Assembly: GCA_022453515.1 (NCBI GenBank)
Contig: JAJNNY010000082.1
Span: forward strand, 62,001-126,000
Length of the DNA stretch: 64,000 nt
Origin: Astrocystis sublimbata
Taxonomy: Eukaryota; Ascomycota; Sordariomycetes; Xylariales; Xylariaceae
Direction of reading: 5' to 3'
Shown here one piece after another: positions 46,642 through 59,587 of this stretch. The translations under genes were made by a program, and so were the position numbers. Below the pieces are notes generated by a model that saw only the letters and a list, made by a program, of their open reading frames with translations, did no database searches and was not told the DNA's origin. Each line of letters opens with the position of its first letter. Within the stretch, counting starts at the first letter, position 1.

Positions 46642-49600
46642 GAGTTGCGGCGAGGACGCGTCTTGCAGGGGGCGGCTATCCCCAATGATAACTGCCGATC
46701 GAATATACAGGAGCGTTCAACTCTGGAGAGGCAATCGATAGAAGCTGATGGAAACGTTCGATTGGGTTAACGAGTCTTGTATCTTGAATATGGTAATTTA
46801 AGTAGACCTTTCGGGGTTCGGCGTCGAGGCTGCCGTCTACAACGGGGAAGGGCGTGTATAGGAAGACGAATGCCGGTCGAGTACTTTGGTATTCTCGTAG
46901 CGCATTGACTTGGAGGAGAGGACTAAACGTAAATGGACCGCATGTAGACCGGATAAGCAGAGTATGGAGACAGAGCAGGAGGGGGGAGGCTGCAGGAAGA
47001 GGGGAGGGAAACGGAAAGGGAGCGAAGGGGCGGTGGTGACGGATGATAAAGGCAACAAAGCTATTTGTATGTAGGTCCTATTTCACGAAATAACCTTGTA
47101 CTATTATTAAACAGACACCCCGGCTTATTAGTCGTTGGAAGGATCTGGGCAGCCCGCACCAAGCTCTAAGCTTTACTGGGTACGCATGTACTAAGGCAAG
47201 TCGGACTGCTTCCAATTGATATTAGTCGTGCCTTAGTAGTACGTACGAATAGTAATGAGCGCATGCATTACCCACGACCACGACCCGACCGGCTGCGCTG
47301 TAACAGGTCATCATCCATCGTAGCGTTGGGGTTCCCGCAGAGCTGAGTTCGACAACCAACATGTCAAAGAGAATCCATGATCCGTTCAGGTACGAATACG
47401 GAGTACGCAGAACGGCTCATAGCTCGACTCCCTGCGCCGCTACCTATGGGTACTTATCTGCACGTACAATCTGCGCGCTGGGGGTAGGGGCTCGGATAGG
47501 TACCTCAAGTCGCTTCTTGTGCTTGCCCGCCAATCACCGATCGCAGCTATGGTAGGTTCGAGCCGACTTGAGGTCATGTGTGATGCAACAGTTGCACCGG
47601 CACAGGCAAGGTAGATAGTACCTGCGCTAGACGTCATATATCGTGGAAGGGCACATACTTGATCGGGCTATGAGTGTCGGTACAAGCCAACAATGTCAAT
47701 CTTGGTAAGAAAATACCTAGGTGTCTCCATGCGTAGGCCCACATACTGCGTATCTGCGAGGTATAGATGACTGCGCTAGAATCGTCACTAATTCCCTACT
47801 TCTCCAGTGGGCCCAAGTAGTAGGTATCTAAGTATACAGGGGCGTGCTCATCGCACCTGCACTAAGCATTACCGAATGAACCGGCAACAAACACACATGA
47901 CGGGTTGCTTACAGTTAGGTAGATACATCCGATGTAGTGCTACCTAGTAGGAGAGAGGTTGGTTCGTCTCACCACTCGTGCGTACACCTTCGAGACGTTA
48001 CGCATACTGCATGTAGCTGCTACTGGCGCATACTGTCTTAGATATTTTGATTTTATTTTTGGTGGGAGTGAGACAGGTACCAGGTATTGGGTGTAACTTA
48101 CCTAAGTACCTTGGTACGCCTACTAGCGCTTGCGAGTGTGCAAATGTTCGTGAGCATACCTCCTACCGACTGGTCAATGGGCCCCCTGTCTGCTTCGAAT
48201 TTCCAAATCATGATGAGCGATCGAGGTTCTGGAATCATGGCACCTTCAAAAGCTAGTCCTTGTCGGGGTGAGCGAGAGAGCGAGAGAGCAAGGGCCCAGG
48301 TCCTGGCCCAGGCACACAACATGGCAATAATTAGAGCCCCCACTCACAATCCCACTCTCACCCACCCTCGTCGAGCTCGTTCCCTTCCACTTGGGAGTCG
48401 GGAGGCTGAGGTCGACCAATCTCGCCAATAACCAGCGCTGAAAAGGGGAATGTTCCCTTGGTTCTGTCTTGGGCATGGGGTGCAGCCCCAGTTTTCCTCC
48501 CCATCGACAGCTGCGTCTTTTCCTATTGCGGCCAAATAAAATAGGTAATAGGCGGACCAGAAAGAAGTTTGCTGCATGGTCCGTCATTAGAGGCCGATGA
48601 GAGATACTTTGGACTTTGGAGGGACGTGCATTTGGGTTGACACCTACCGTACGGTAATGATCACCTCACATCCCTGCTCTGCCACGCCCCAGCAGAGTGT
48701 TCTATTTCGCGTTATCCCAGTTTCCATCCGTTCTTCACTCAGCGTTCTTTCACTCAGCAGAAAAGCTGGCTATTATTCTCCGAGCATCTATACACGTACA
48801 TAATTCTTTCCCCCCTCTCCCGTCCACTACCTACATAAGAAGGATTGGTTGCGATGGGGCCCACCCAGTAAGGCCGGCAAACTCGACGTGTAATGCCGGT
48901 ATCTGCTGACGAACAAGGAGGCTGATAAGCTGAAAGCCATACTTTGAAATAAGGTTGATGGATCTAAGTAAGAGCCGGAACTCAAGAATGGGCATGGGCC
49001 AGGCATGGAAATTTCCTATGGATTTGCGAATCGGCAATACTGGACTAACCCACCTCCATCCTATGATCCTAGCGCCAGAAACAAAACACATCCTCAGCCC
49101 CGTTTCTACGCCCGTCGCTCTGCCCTGCTGGAGTAAGCTGACCGAGAGACTATCAATTTATTTGATAAGATCTAACGCTTCAAACAACTTGCACTTATCT
49201 ACGCCAACCTGTCTGCTTGGCTCCCGACTCTCTGTCGCATACCGACACGGTAACTACCGCACCGCCAAGATGTCTCTATCTCTATGCCCGCCTTATACTA
49301 GGTTACAATGCATATGCGTATGTTTGCACCGGACGGTAGTATGCTGAGGACCGAGCCGCTCGTGGAGGGCTCCGTTGCGAAGATGCTCTTACATGCGAAT
49401 GTCGCCATATAAGACTTGTGTTGTTAAAGGATGAGTACTCTTGGATACCTGGCAACCTGGCCCGCTGGTTGACGAGCTCGCTGTCATGGGCCAGCAGTTA
49501 TCCGCGACTTGCACGTGGCCAGCCTGTCTCGGGAACTTTGTGACAATGGGCTAGCTGACTTGCCTTGCATGAGACAGCTTCCGTGGGTAATGTCAGTGTC

Positions 49601-50040
49601 GGATGGGAAAAGCCAAGTGATGTGTCTGGCGATGCAGGACTCAACGGCGTCCCACTCGGAACCTCACTATCTTTGACCCAGAATCGGCATGGTTGCCGGC
49701 GCGTCCGAGTTAAGTAACCCCGAATATGATTTTTAGACCGGGGTGTTCCTAATTGAGTCGAAACCGGTAACAAATCGCAGTCTATGTTCTGCATACGAGT
49801 ATGTAAGTAGAAGCAAAAACGATCCCATGCACTATTCGCGATTACGGGCCTAGCAGGCAGCACACAACCAGCGACGAGAGTTGAGAGAGTCTTGTTTTGC
49901 CGCTTTTGTTTGGAAGAGACTGGATAGCAACTCAGTACCTATATATAGACACTACACCAAGGCAACACATACTAAGGACCTGTATGATACAACCCCTGGC
50001 GGTAATAGACCATAGTACTAATATACCATAGCAGGAAAAT
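46642..50040. other. 3.4-kb gene-poor flank leading to the palindrome axis
   Basis: Promoter of ERG12 plus a long stretch without recognisable genes. The largest ORFs (121 codons at 49498-49863; 130 codons at 48955-49347) lack motifs and are duplicated only because of the mirror copy. Short CCTAGG-type strings occur near 47720 and 47945. Sequence becomes AT-rich from about 50041. Confidence 0.55.
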
Positions 50041-50472
50041 ATACAGGGCTATAATAATTATAAAACTAAATAATAATTATCTAAAATATAATTATTAAGC
50101 CTTAAGATAATAATTAAAAAGCTAAATATAAATCTATATTTAAATTTATATAAAAAAGTATAAGTTAGATTTATATTATATATTATATTATAAATTAAAT
50201 ATTATAGTTTATTTTATATTATTGAAACCTGATATTAAATAAATAGATATAAATATATATTTATATCTATTTATTTAATATCAGGTTTCAATAATATAAA
50301 ATAAACTATAATATTTAATTTATAATATAATATATAATATAAATCTAACTTATACTTTTTTATATAAATTTAAATATAGATTTATATTTAGCTTTTTAAT
50401 TATTATCTTAAGGCTTAATAATTATATTTTAGATAATTATTATTTAGTTTTATAATTATTATAGCCCTGTAT
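50041..50472. repeat. Extremely AT-rich island centred on the palindrome axis
   Basis: Nearly all bases are A or T and the strand is dense in TA and AT steps. The two halves are exact reverse complements meeting at 50256/50257 with no spacer. One unique half is therefore only ~216 bp. In ascomycetes such islands usually reflect repeat-induced point mutation or low-complexity DNA where assemblies tend to stop. Confidence 0.9.
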
Positions 50473-53400
50473 ATTTTCCTGCTATGGTATATTAGTACTA
50501 TGGTCTATTACCGCCAGGGGTTGTATCATACAGGTCCTTAGTATGTGTTGCCTTGGTGTAGTGTCTATATATAGGTACTGAGTTGCTATCCAGTCTCTTC
50601 CAAACAAAAGCGGCAAAACAAGACTCTCTCAACTCTCGTCGCTGGTTGTGTGCTGCCTGCTAGGCCCGTAATCGCGAATAGTGCATGGGATCGTTTTTGC
50701 TTCTACTTACATACTCGTATGCAGAACATAGACTGCGATTTGTTACCGGTTTCGACTCAATTAGGAACACCCCGGTCTAAAAATCATATTCGGGGTTACT
50801 TAACTCGGACGCGCCGGCAACCATGCCGATTCTGGGTCAAAGATAGTGAGGTTCCGAGTGGGACGCCGTTGAGTCCTGCATCGCCAGACACATCACTTGG
50901 CTTTTCCCATCCGACACTGACATTACCCACGGAAGCTGTCTCATGCAAGGCAAGTCAGCTAGCCCATTGTCACAAAGTTCCCGAGACAGGCTGGCCACGT
51001 GCAAGTCGCGGATAACTGCTGGCCCATGACAGCGAGCTCGTCAACCAGCGGGCCAGGTTGCCAGGTATCCAAGAGTACTCATCCTTTAACAACACAAGTC
51101 TTATATGGCGACATTCGCATGTAAGAGCATCTTCGCAACGGAGCCCTCCACGAGCGGCTCGGTCCTCAGCATACTACCGTCCGGTGCAAACATACGCATA
51201 TGCATTGTAACCTAGTATAAGGCGGGCATAGAGATAGAGACATCTTGGCGGTGCGGTAGTTACCGTGTCGGTATGCGACAGAGAGTCGGGAGCCAAGCAG
51301 ACAGGTTGGCGTAGATAAGTGCAAGTTGTTTGAAGCGTTAGATCTTATCAAATAAATTGATAGTCTCTCGGTCAGCTTACTCCAGCAGGGCAGAGCGACG
51401 GGCGTAGAAACGGGGCTGAGGATGTGTTTTGTTTCTGGCGCTAGGATCATAGGATGGAGGTGGGTTAGTCCAGTATTGCCGATTCGCAAATCCATAGGAA
51501 ATTTCCATGCCTGGCCCATGCCCATTCTTGAGTTCCGGCTCTTACTTAGATCCATCAACCTTATTTCAAAGTATGGCTTTCAGCTTATCAGCCTCCTTGT
51601 TCGTCAGCAGATACCGGCATTACACGTCGAGTTTGCCGGCCTTACTGGGTGGGCCCCATCGCAACCAATCCTTCTTATGTAGGTAGTGGACGGGAGAGGG
51701 GGGAAAGAATTATGTACGTGTATAGATGCTCGGAGAATAATAGCCAGCTTTTCTGCTGAGTGAAAGAACGCTGAGTGAAGAACGGATGGAAACTGGGATA
51801 ACGCGAAATAGAACACTCTGCTGGGGCGTGGCAGAGCAGGGATGTGAGGTGATCATTACCGTACGGTAGGTGTCAACCCAAATGCACGTCCCTCCAAAGT
51901 CCAAAGTATCTCTCATCGGCCTCTAATGACGGACCATGCAGCAAACTTCTTTCTGGTCCGCCTATTACCTATTTTATTTGGCCGCAATAGGAAAAGACGC
52001 AGCTGTCGATGGGGAGGAAAACTGGGGCTGCACCCCATGCCCAAGACAGAACCAAGGGAACATTCCCCTTTTCAGCGCTGGTTATTGGCGAGATTGGTCG
52101 ACCTCAGCCTCCCGACTCCCAAGTGGAAGGGAACGAGCTCGACGAGGGTGGGTGAGAGTGGGATTGTGAGTGGGGGCTCTAATTATTGCCATGTTGTGTG
52201 CCTGGGCCAGGACCTGGGCCCTTGCTCTCTCGCTCTCTCGCTCACCCCGACAAGGACTAGCTTTTGAAGGTGCCATGATTCCAGAACCTCGATCGCTCAT
52301 CATGATTTGGAAATTCGAAGCAGACAGGGGGCCCATTGACCAGTCGGTAGGAGGTATGCTCACGAACATTTGCACACTCGCAAGCGCTAGTAGGCGTACC
52401 AAGGTACTTAGGTAAGTTACACCCAATACCTGGTACCTGTCTCACTCCCACCAAAAATAAAATCAAAATATCTAAGACAGTATGCGCCAGTAGCAGCTAC
52501 ATGCAGTATGCGTAACGTCTCGAAGGTGTACGCACGAGTGGTGAGACGAACCAACCTCTCTCCTACTAGGTAGCACTACATCGGATGTATCTACCTAACT
52601 GTAAGCAACCCGTCATGTGTGTTTGTTGCCGGTTCATTCGGTAATGCTTAGTGCAGGTGCGATGAGCACGCCCCTGTATACTTAGATACCTACTACTTGG
52701 GCCCACTGGAGAAGTAGGGAATTAGTGACGATTCTAGCGCAGTCATCTATACCTCGCAGATACGCAGTATGTGGGCCTACGCATGGAGACACCTAGGTAT
52801 TTTCTTACCAAGATTGACATTGTTGGCTTGTACCGACACTCATAGCCCGATCAAGTATGTGCCCTTCCACGATATATGACGTCTAGCGCAGGTACTATCT
52901 ACCTTGCCTGTGCCGGTGCAACTGTTGCATCACACATGACCTCAAGTCGGCTCGAACCTACCATAGCTGCGATCGGTGATTGGCGGGCAAGCACAAGAAG
53001 CGACTTGAGGTACCTATCCGAGCCCCTACCCCCAGCGCGCAGATTGTACGTGCAGATAAGTACCCATAGGTAGCGGCGCAGGGAGTCGAGCTATGAGCCG
53101 TTCTGCGTACTCCGTATTCGTACCTGAACGGATCATGGATTCTCTTTGACATGTTGGTTGTCGAACTCAGCTCTGCGGGAACCCCAACGCTACGATGGAT
53201 GATGACCTGTTACAGCGCAGCCGGTCGGGTCGTGGTCGTGGGTAATGCATGCGCTCATTACTATTCGTACGTACTACTAAGGCACGACTAATATCAATTG
53301 GAAGCAGTCCGACTTGCCTTAGTACATGCGTACCCAGTAAAGCTTAGAGCTTGGTGCGGGCTGCCCAGATCCTTCCAACGACTAATAAGCCGGGGTGTCT

Positions 53401-53871
53401 GTTTAATAATAGTACAAGGTTATTTCGTGAAATAGGACCTACATACAAATAGCTTTGTTGCCTTTATCATCCGTCACCACCGCCCCTTCGCTCCCTTTCC
53501 GTTTCCCTCCCCTCTTCCTGCAGCCTCCCCCCTCCTGCTCTGTCTCCATACTCTGCTTATCCGGTCTACATGCGGTCCATTTACGTTTAGTCCTCTCCTC
53601 CAAGTCAATGCGCTACGAGAATACCAAAGTACTCGACCGGCATTCGTCTTCCTATACACGCCCTTCCCCGTTGTAGACGGCAGCCTCGACGCCGAACCCC
53701 GAAAGGTCTACTTAAATTACCATATTCAAGATACAAGACTCGTTAACCCAATCGAACGTTTCCATCAGCTTCTATCGATTGCCTCTCCAGAGTTGAACGC
53801 TCCTGTATATTCGATCGGCAGTTATCATTGGGGATAGCCGCCCCCTGCAAGACGCGTCCTCGCCGCAACTC
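50473..53871. other. Mirror copy of the gene-poor flank
   Basis: Reverse complement of 46642-50040 with no gene recognised. Confidence 0.55.
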
Positions 53872-55522
53872 ATGACTTTAGTTACAACGGCCGCCGCCAG
53901 CTCGTCTTCGGCAATGTCCAATCTCACCAATGGGTTCCACCAGGAGAGAGGGGTGAACGGGAATGGGCATACGAATGGGAACGGAACAACAGATGGAAAT
54001 GCCAGTAGCTCCGGAGGCAGTAGGTCATCGAGTTCAAGTGACGGGCCCTTACGACGTAGGAAGTCGACTCCCATGATGCCTCCGTTCATGGTGTCTGCCC
54101 CTGGCAAAGTCATCGTGTTTGGCGAACACGCCGTGGTTCACGGCAAGGTACGTAGTTTGCCCAATCCCACACTTTTTCCTGAGATGTGCGCCCTCAGCTT
54201 GGCATGAGTGTTGTTGGCTAACAACCTGTTTTGCGTAGGCCGCCATTGCTGCGTCCATCTCACTACGCTCTTACCTCCACGTCACCACATTGTCCAAGTC
54301 GCGACGCACCATCACCCTCAGATTTCCCGACATTGACCTAGTACATTCATGGCATATCGACGATTTGCCATGGGAGCTATTTTCACATCCGTCTAAGAAG
54401 AAGTACTACTACGACCTCGTCACAAGTCTCGATACCGAGCTGTTGGCCTCCATCCAACCACACCTTGGCGATGTCTCACTCAACAAATCCCCCAATGAAC
54501 GCAAGATCCACCAGAACTCTGCCGCATGCTTCTTGTACCTTTTCCTCTCGCTGGGGTCACAGAAGTTCCACGGCTGTGTATACACGCTACGATCTACGAT
54601 ACCCATCGGTGCTGGATTGGGAAGCAGTGCATCCATTGCTGTTTGTATGTCCGCCGCCCTGCTGCTACAGATCCGCACGCTCTCAGGGCCACACCCCGAT
54701 CAGCCATCAGACGAAGCACGTTTGCAGATAGAAAGAATCAACCGTTGGGCTTTCGTGGCCGAGATGGCCATGCATGGGAATCCTTCTGGTGTTGATAACA
54801 CTGTTGCCACACAGGGTAAGGCTGTTGTCTTCCAGCGAACGGATTACGACAAGCCTCCTGTTGTGACACCACTGTGGGATTTTCCCGAGCTCCCGCTTCT
54901 GCTAGTCGACACACGCACGCCAAAATCAACAGCAGCCGAAGTGGCCAAGGTACAAAAGCTCAAAGATACGCATCAGAAGCTTGTTGGCAGCATTCTTGAC
55001 GCAGTGGACAAAGTGACACGGACCGCCGAGGGTCTCATTGACGAGGACACGTTTGACGCCACAGAGGATGAAAGTCTCAGACGCATGGGCGAATTGATCG
55101 CCATCAATCACGGCCTACTTGCATCATTGGGTGTCTCGCATCCCCGACTTGAGCGTGTGCGGGAGCTCATCGATTACAAGGGCTTGGGATGGACAAAGTT
55201 AACAGGGGCTGGAGGTGGAGGATGTTCAATCACACTCATGAGGCCTGGCGTGTCGCCTGATAGCCTGGGTGAACTGCAAGGGCGCCTCGAAGCCGAGGGC
55301 TACGCACAGTTTAAGACAACGCTGGGTGGGGATGGAATTGGTGTTCTATGGCCGGCCGTCCTCAAGAACGGAACCGACGAGGACGATGACGGTGGCATGG
55401 AAATTGACCTGAACAAATTCCTCTATGCCCCGGGCACGGAGGGCGTGGAGAAGCTTGTTGGGGTACACGGTGGGACCGGTGAACGAGAGGGATGGAAGTT
55501 CTGGAGGGTAGAAAGCCGGTAA
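53872..55522 (+). CDS. ERG12: Mevalonate kinase, mirror copy (intact)
   Basis: Exons 53872-54147 and 54239-55522 encode the same 519-residue protein as the left-arm gene, with the same intron, GHMP motifs and Asp278. It lies in the inner part of the right arm, where no arm difference is visible. Whether the genome truly holds two copies depends on whether the palindrome is real. Confidence 0.9.
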
Positions 55523-56219
55523 CGACGGCGGAGACAAGTATATTGTTTTTTGCTCTGCCTGTTCCTAACTCCTTTTTCCCCCTCATATCCTTTTCCCATG
55601 GATGTTCGAACGAACTTTCAAGCAGGTTCGTCATCCACCAAGCACGGCGTCGGGCGGCATCTTCCGAAGCTGCGGGTCGTATTCGTATTGTACAATATTT
55701 GCAGGGTCCCATGGCACAGGGTGTCGCCATATGCATACTCGGAGTACAGTTTACCTGCCCCACAGGGCATCAAGAGGGCGTTTTGTCTGGATTCGAGGAG
55801 GCTGTCTCAGCTACAGCAAAGATACCTACGGCGCAATATCATAACATAATAAGATTTTGCAAATGCATCGTGTACGAGCAAGCATGTCAATGTGATGGAT
55901 AGGGCAATTGTGCCTGTCAACTGAGAACCTCGAAGTGTGCCGTCATGTCAGACCTGGAATAAGCATACAACTTGAATGTATGTACATACCTACCTAAGGT
56001 ATATGTACCTATAGGCGCCTTCCGTAGAGAGCAGACCTACATGTAGCACCTAGACAGGTACATCCATGGATACTTCCTATGTGCCTGTCCCCCACCACCC
56101 CCCGCCCAACCCGCCCGTGCCCGCAGCGTCCCCAATCCACCATCGCCCGTCACGGCGGCAGTCAGTACGGATACCGCGCATTCCACAACTTCACCTCTGC
56201 TGTTCGGCCACCCGCAGCA
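55523..56219. other. Mirror copy of ERG12-RAM2 intergenic region
   Basis: Reverse complement of 44294-44990; nothing further seen. Confidence 0.55.
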
Positions 56220-58101
56220 ATGCCCGCCAAAATCAAAGGTGGCAACTCAAAGGCAAAAGAAGCCGAACGTGAGTCAGTCAAATCTTCTTCCCTACATGCG
56301 CACCCCCTTGCCCGTCGATCGAGGGACGGCCCGTGTCTCGAACAGTCGCGGCTCGCATTCCAGGCCTCTGTATCCAAGTGATACGAATACGGCGAGGGGG
56401 GATGGCGTGGCAGGCAACATCCGACAAGATCGGTGCAACCTACTGACGAATGTCTCGTGTAGCAGCTAAGCCGAAGCAGCAGGAGCCCAAACCACAGCCA
56501 CCGAAGAAGCCACAGACTGTTCGCGAGATCGCCTGGGAACAGTACTGGGCCTGGAATCCCATACACAGGACAGTCGAAGAACAGGGCTTCGCCAGCCTCA
56601 GCCAGGCCGATAGACGAACCTACCTGAACCTCGAGTTCGTTAGAAACTCCGGCCAAATCGATCAGCTCTCCAAGAAGGGCCAGCGCGAGCTGTGGAAGCA
56701 GCTGAGCGAGGCCAACGTTCCGCTGCGTAGCGGCCCGAGACCGCGAGACGGTCAGTGGGGCAACGACAAGAACGGACGCGACATTGGTGATTATACGCCC
56801 GAAGAGTACGCCGTTCGCGAGCGCAAATTATCGAGAATCAGGGAACTTGAGTTCGCGTGTTCCTCCTTTCGGCGCCCGAGAGACTGGGACCCAGCCACCG
56901 AAGAAGAACCGACGCCGACTGAAGAAGAGCTGAAGGGCGAGAAGGATCGGCGCCAAGAGATGGCCGTCCTTCGGAACCAGCTGTATGGCGTCAAATCAAA
57001 TGCCTACGAAAATGACCCAGAATGGGACGACGTGGTGCCCATACCACAGGACGAGCCCGAAGGCGCATTGGCGGCCATTGCGTACGCCGAGGATTACGCA
57101 GAGGGTACGAATGGCCCAAATACCTAGCTCTCAAGGTCACACATCGCTTCAAGGGTGCGGAAGCTAACGACATAGCAGCAATGGGCTACCTGCGTGCTGT
57201 CATGGCAGTCAAGGAGCATACACCGCGCTGTTTGCGACTTACCGAACATATCATTGACATGAATCCAGCGCACTACACCGTCTGGCTTTATCGATTCGAT
57301 ATTGTCAAGGTGCTGGGCATTCCCATCGCCGATGAACTGGAATGGTTGAATGAGTTGTCACTTGAACACTTGAAAAACTTTCAGATATGGCACCAGCGGC
57401 AACTACTACTGGATGTCCATTTCAATACACTACAATCTGACGAGGGTGCGCTCGAAGCATTCGCTCGCAGCGAGCATAACTTCCTCAGGGATATCCTAGA
57501 GAGAGACACCAAGAACTACCATGTGTGGGGTTACCGACAATACTTTGTGCGGAAGCTGAGACTATGGGACTCGGATGACGAAATGCGTTATGTCGAGTTG
57601 ATGATCAGTACAGATGTCCGGAACAATTCAGCATGGTCGCATCGTTTCTTCTTGGTGTTCGGCAACCCCGGACAAAGCACGCCAGATTCACACAGCACAG
57701 AGTACGACCCCCAAGTCCCGGCAGACATTATCGATCGTGAAATATTATACAGTCAAGAGAAGATAAACCTCGCGCCTCAGAACCAGAGTCCTTGGAACTA
57801 CCTCCGTGGTGTGCTTGTCAAAGGAGGACGACCGCTAGGCACTGTGCGCGAGTTCGCAGAGACATTCGCTGTGCATTTGGGAGATGGTGACGAGAAGGAA
57901 GAGGTTCGCAGCTCCCATGCATTAGACTTACTAGCCGATATCTACAAGAGGCTGGGGAGAAGGATAAGGCCGACCTGTGCTTGCGCCGACTTGGCGAGAA
58001 GTGGGATCGCATCAGAGAGGGTTATTGGGCGTATAGGCGACAGATGCTTTGAGGAGCAGAGGTTGAAGGATGTGCGTAGCTCAACTGAATGTCCACAGTG
58101 A
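56220..58101 (+). pseudogene. RAM2: Mirror copy of RAM2 with C-terminal frameshift
   Basis: Exons 56220-56268, 56463-57104 and 57179 onward match the left-arm gene. Compared with it, one G is missing at about 57948 in a GGAGG context. This replaces the conserved C-terminus (ADIYKEAGEKDKADLC, RREGYW-type end) with an unrelated tail that stops at 58101. The break is the first arm difference met when moving out from the axis. It is probably a consensus error in a homopolymer rather than gene decay. Confidence 0.8.
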
Positions 58102-58337
58102 CCGAGAAGCACAGCAGAAATACACATACGTGGTCAAAAAACATCCCAGAGTTATAGTGTCCGTTGGTTCAACATGAACGAAGCTCTGTTGGGTATCTTG
58201 CATGACAAATACAGCCACTGTCTCTGTTAATGCTACCAAATTAGCTCTCGTATGTCTTCCTGGATTTTGAATTTCCCATGCCACAACCCGAGGTGCTTAG
58301 CTTTACGTGCCATACTATTAGACGGCGTTGGAAGTTT

Positions 58338-59587
58338 TTAGCAAACGACTGAAAGATCCTCCATGTGCGACCCTTGAAACTGGGCTCGATATACTGCCAG
58401 CATGTCTGTGGATATATTTGACCCGCCACAAACCACCAGCACAACATTCAATTTGGCCCAGCTTTCATTATCCAAATTGGGCGCGAGCGCAGGCCGCAGG
58501 AGGCTCTTCGCTTTATAAGCGCTCGATATCGTCGCCCCACAGGCGATCTCGACCAGCATCCGGGCATCATCAAGGAACTTTACACACGCGGACACCGCTT
58601 CCGCATCAGAGACGACGGCGCTTACAAGCCGCGTGCGCTCGCCGCCCCTGATTCCTCCGACGTGCGCAGGGGCGGTAATAGGGACATCTTCTCGCCTGGT
58701 GCGTGTGCGTGCGATGTAAAGAATGTCGCACCGCAGTTCTGCGCCCATTGATACGTCATTTCTGAAACGCGTGGCGCTCCCAGGCTCGTTGCGATGCTCG
58801 TGATCGCGGGTATCGTGACGTGCTCGCGGGCCTTAATGCTCGCTGCTAATGAGTCCGTCCCCTCCGTCTAACAACAGAAGCTGAATTAGCCGGGTTATCA
58901 GTTATACGGGGAGTTAGATTTAAGTTACCTCGAGGGCCAGCACGACAGGTCGTCGTCCGAGTCCGCGAGAGATGCCGTAGTTCCTCTCTATGCCCTCCAT
59001 CACGCCGTTTAGCAGACCCCCGCCGCCGACATTGCACACGATCGCGTCAAATGACCCACTCCCCAGAAGCAGTCCCTTCTTTTCGAGAGTAGCGAGCTCG
59101 TCGACGAGCGTCGCATGTCCCTCCCAGAGGAGAGGGTGGTCGAACGGTGGGACATAGACGCCGCAGGGACTGGCCTTCATGGCCTCGCGACAAGCTGCAT
59201 CGGCCTCGGGCCAACTGTTCCCCACGCGGTGCGCCGTAGCACCCAGCGTGGTGAGCTTGGAGACGACGTGCGAGGGCGTGAGGCTCGTGACGAAGACATC
59301 ACACGGCTGCCGCAGCGTGCGCGCCGCCTCGGCGCACGCGAGCCCGGCATTGCCGCCGCTGCTGCAGTAGAAATGGGCTGCGATCCTAGCAAGGAGGACC
59401 CTGATTTCAAGAAGGCTTGGGACATGAGATGGCCGATACCGCGCGACTTGAAGGAGCCAGATGGCTGCAGGTTCTCAAGCTTAAGGTAGATGTTGCACCC
59501 TGCTATCCGCGAGAGCTCGGGAGATGGGATGCAGGGCGTCTCGAGGTATAGTTGGGGATGCGGAGGATCAGAGATATAGGAACCCAT
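58338..59587 (-). pseudogene. Mirror copy of the serine dehydratase with an extra frameshift
   Basis: Reverse-complement copy of 40922-42172. It shares the internal frame problem of the left copy. In addition it lacks one base of a G run at about 59376 (a C in the sense strand), which breaks the frame right before SSGGNAGLA. The start at 59587 and the SGSFKSRG lysine motif remain. Confidence 0.8.

Larger units (their letters stand above)
36497..50256. repeat. Left arm of giant inverted duplication
   Basis: Positions x in this arm match the reverse complement of 100513-x for the inner ~7.7 kb (down to about 42565). Beyond that the sum falls stepwise to 100497 as the right arm loses bases. The matching continues to the end of the window, which mirrors 36497, so the outer limit of the duplication is not seen. 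RAD7, RAM2 and ERG12 are intact in this arm. The serine dehydratase has the same internal frame problem in both arms. Confidence 0.97.

Noticed and set aside
49498..49863. 121-codon ORF near the axis and its mirror at 50650-51015
   Set aside because: The exact duplicate is explained by the palindrome, not by selection; no motif or splice partner.
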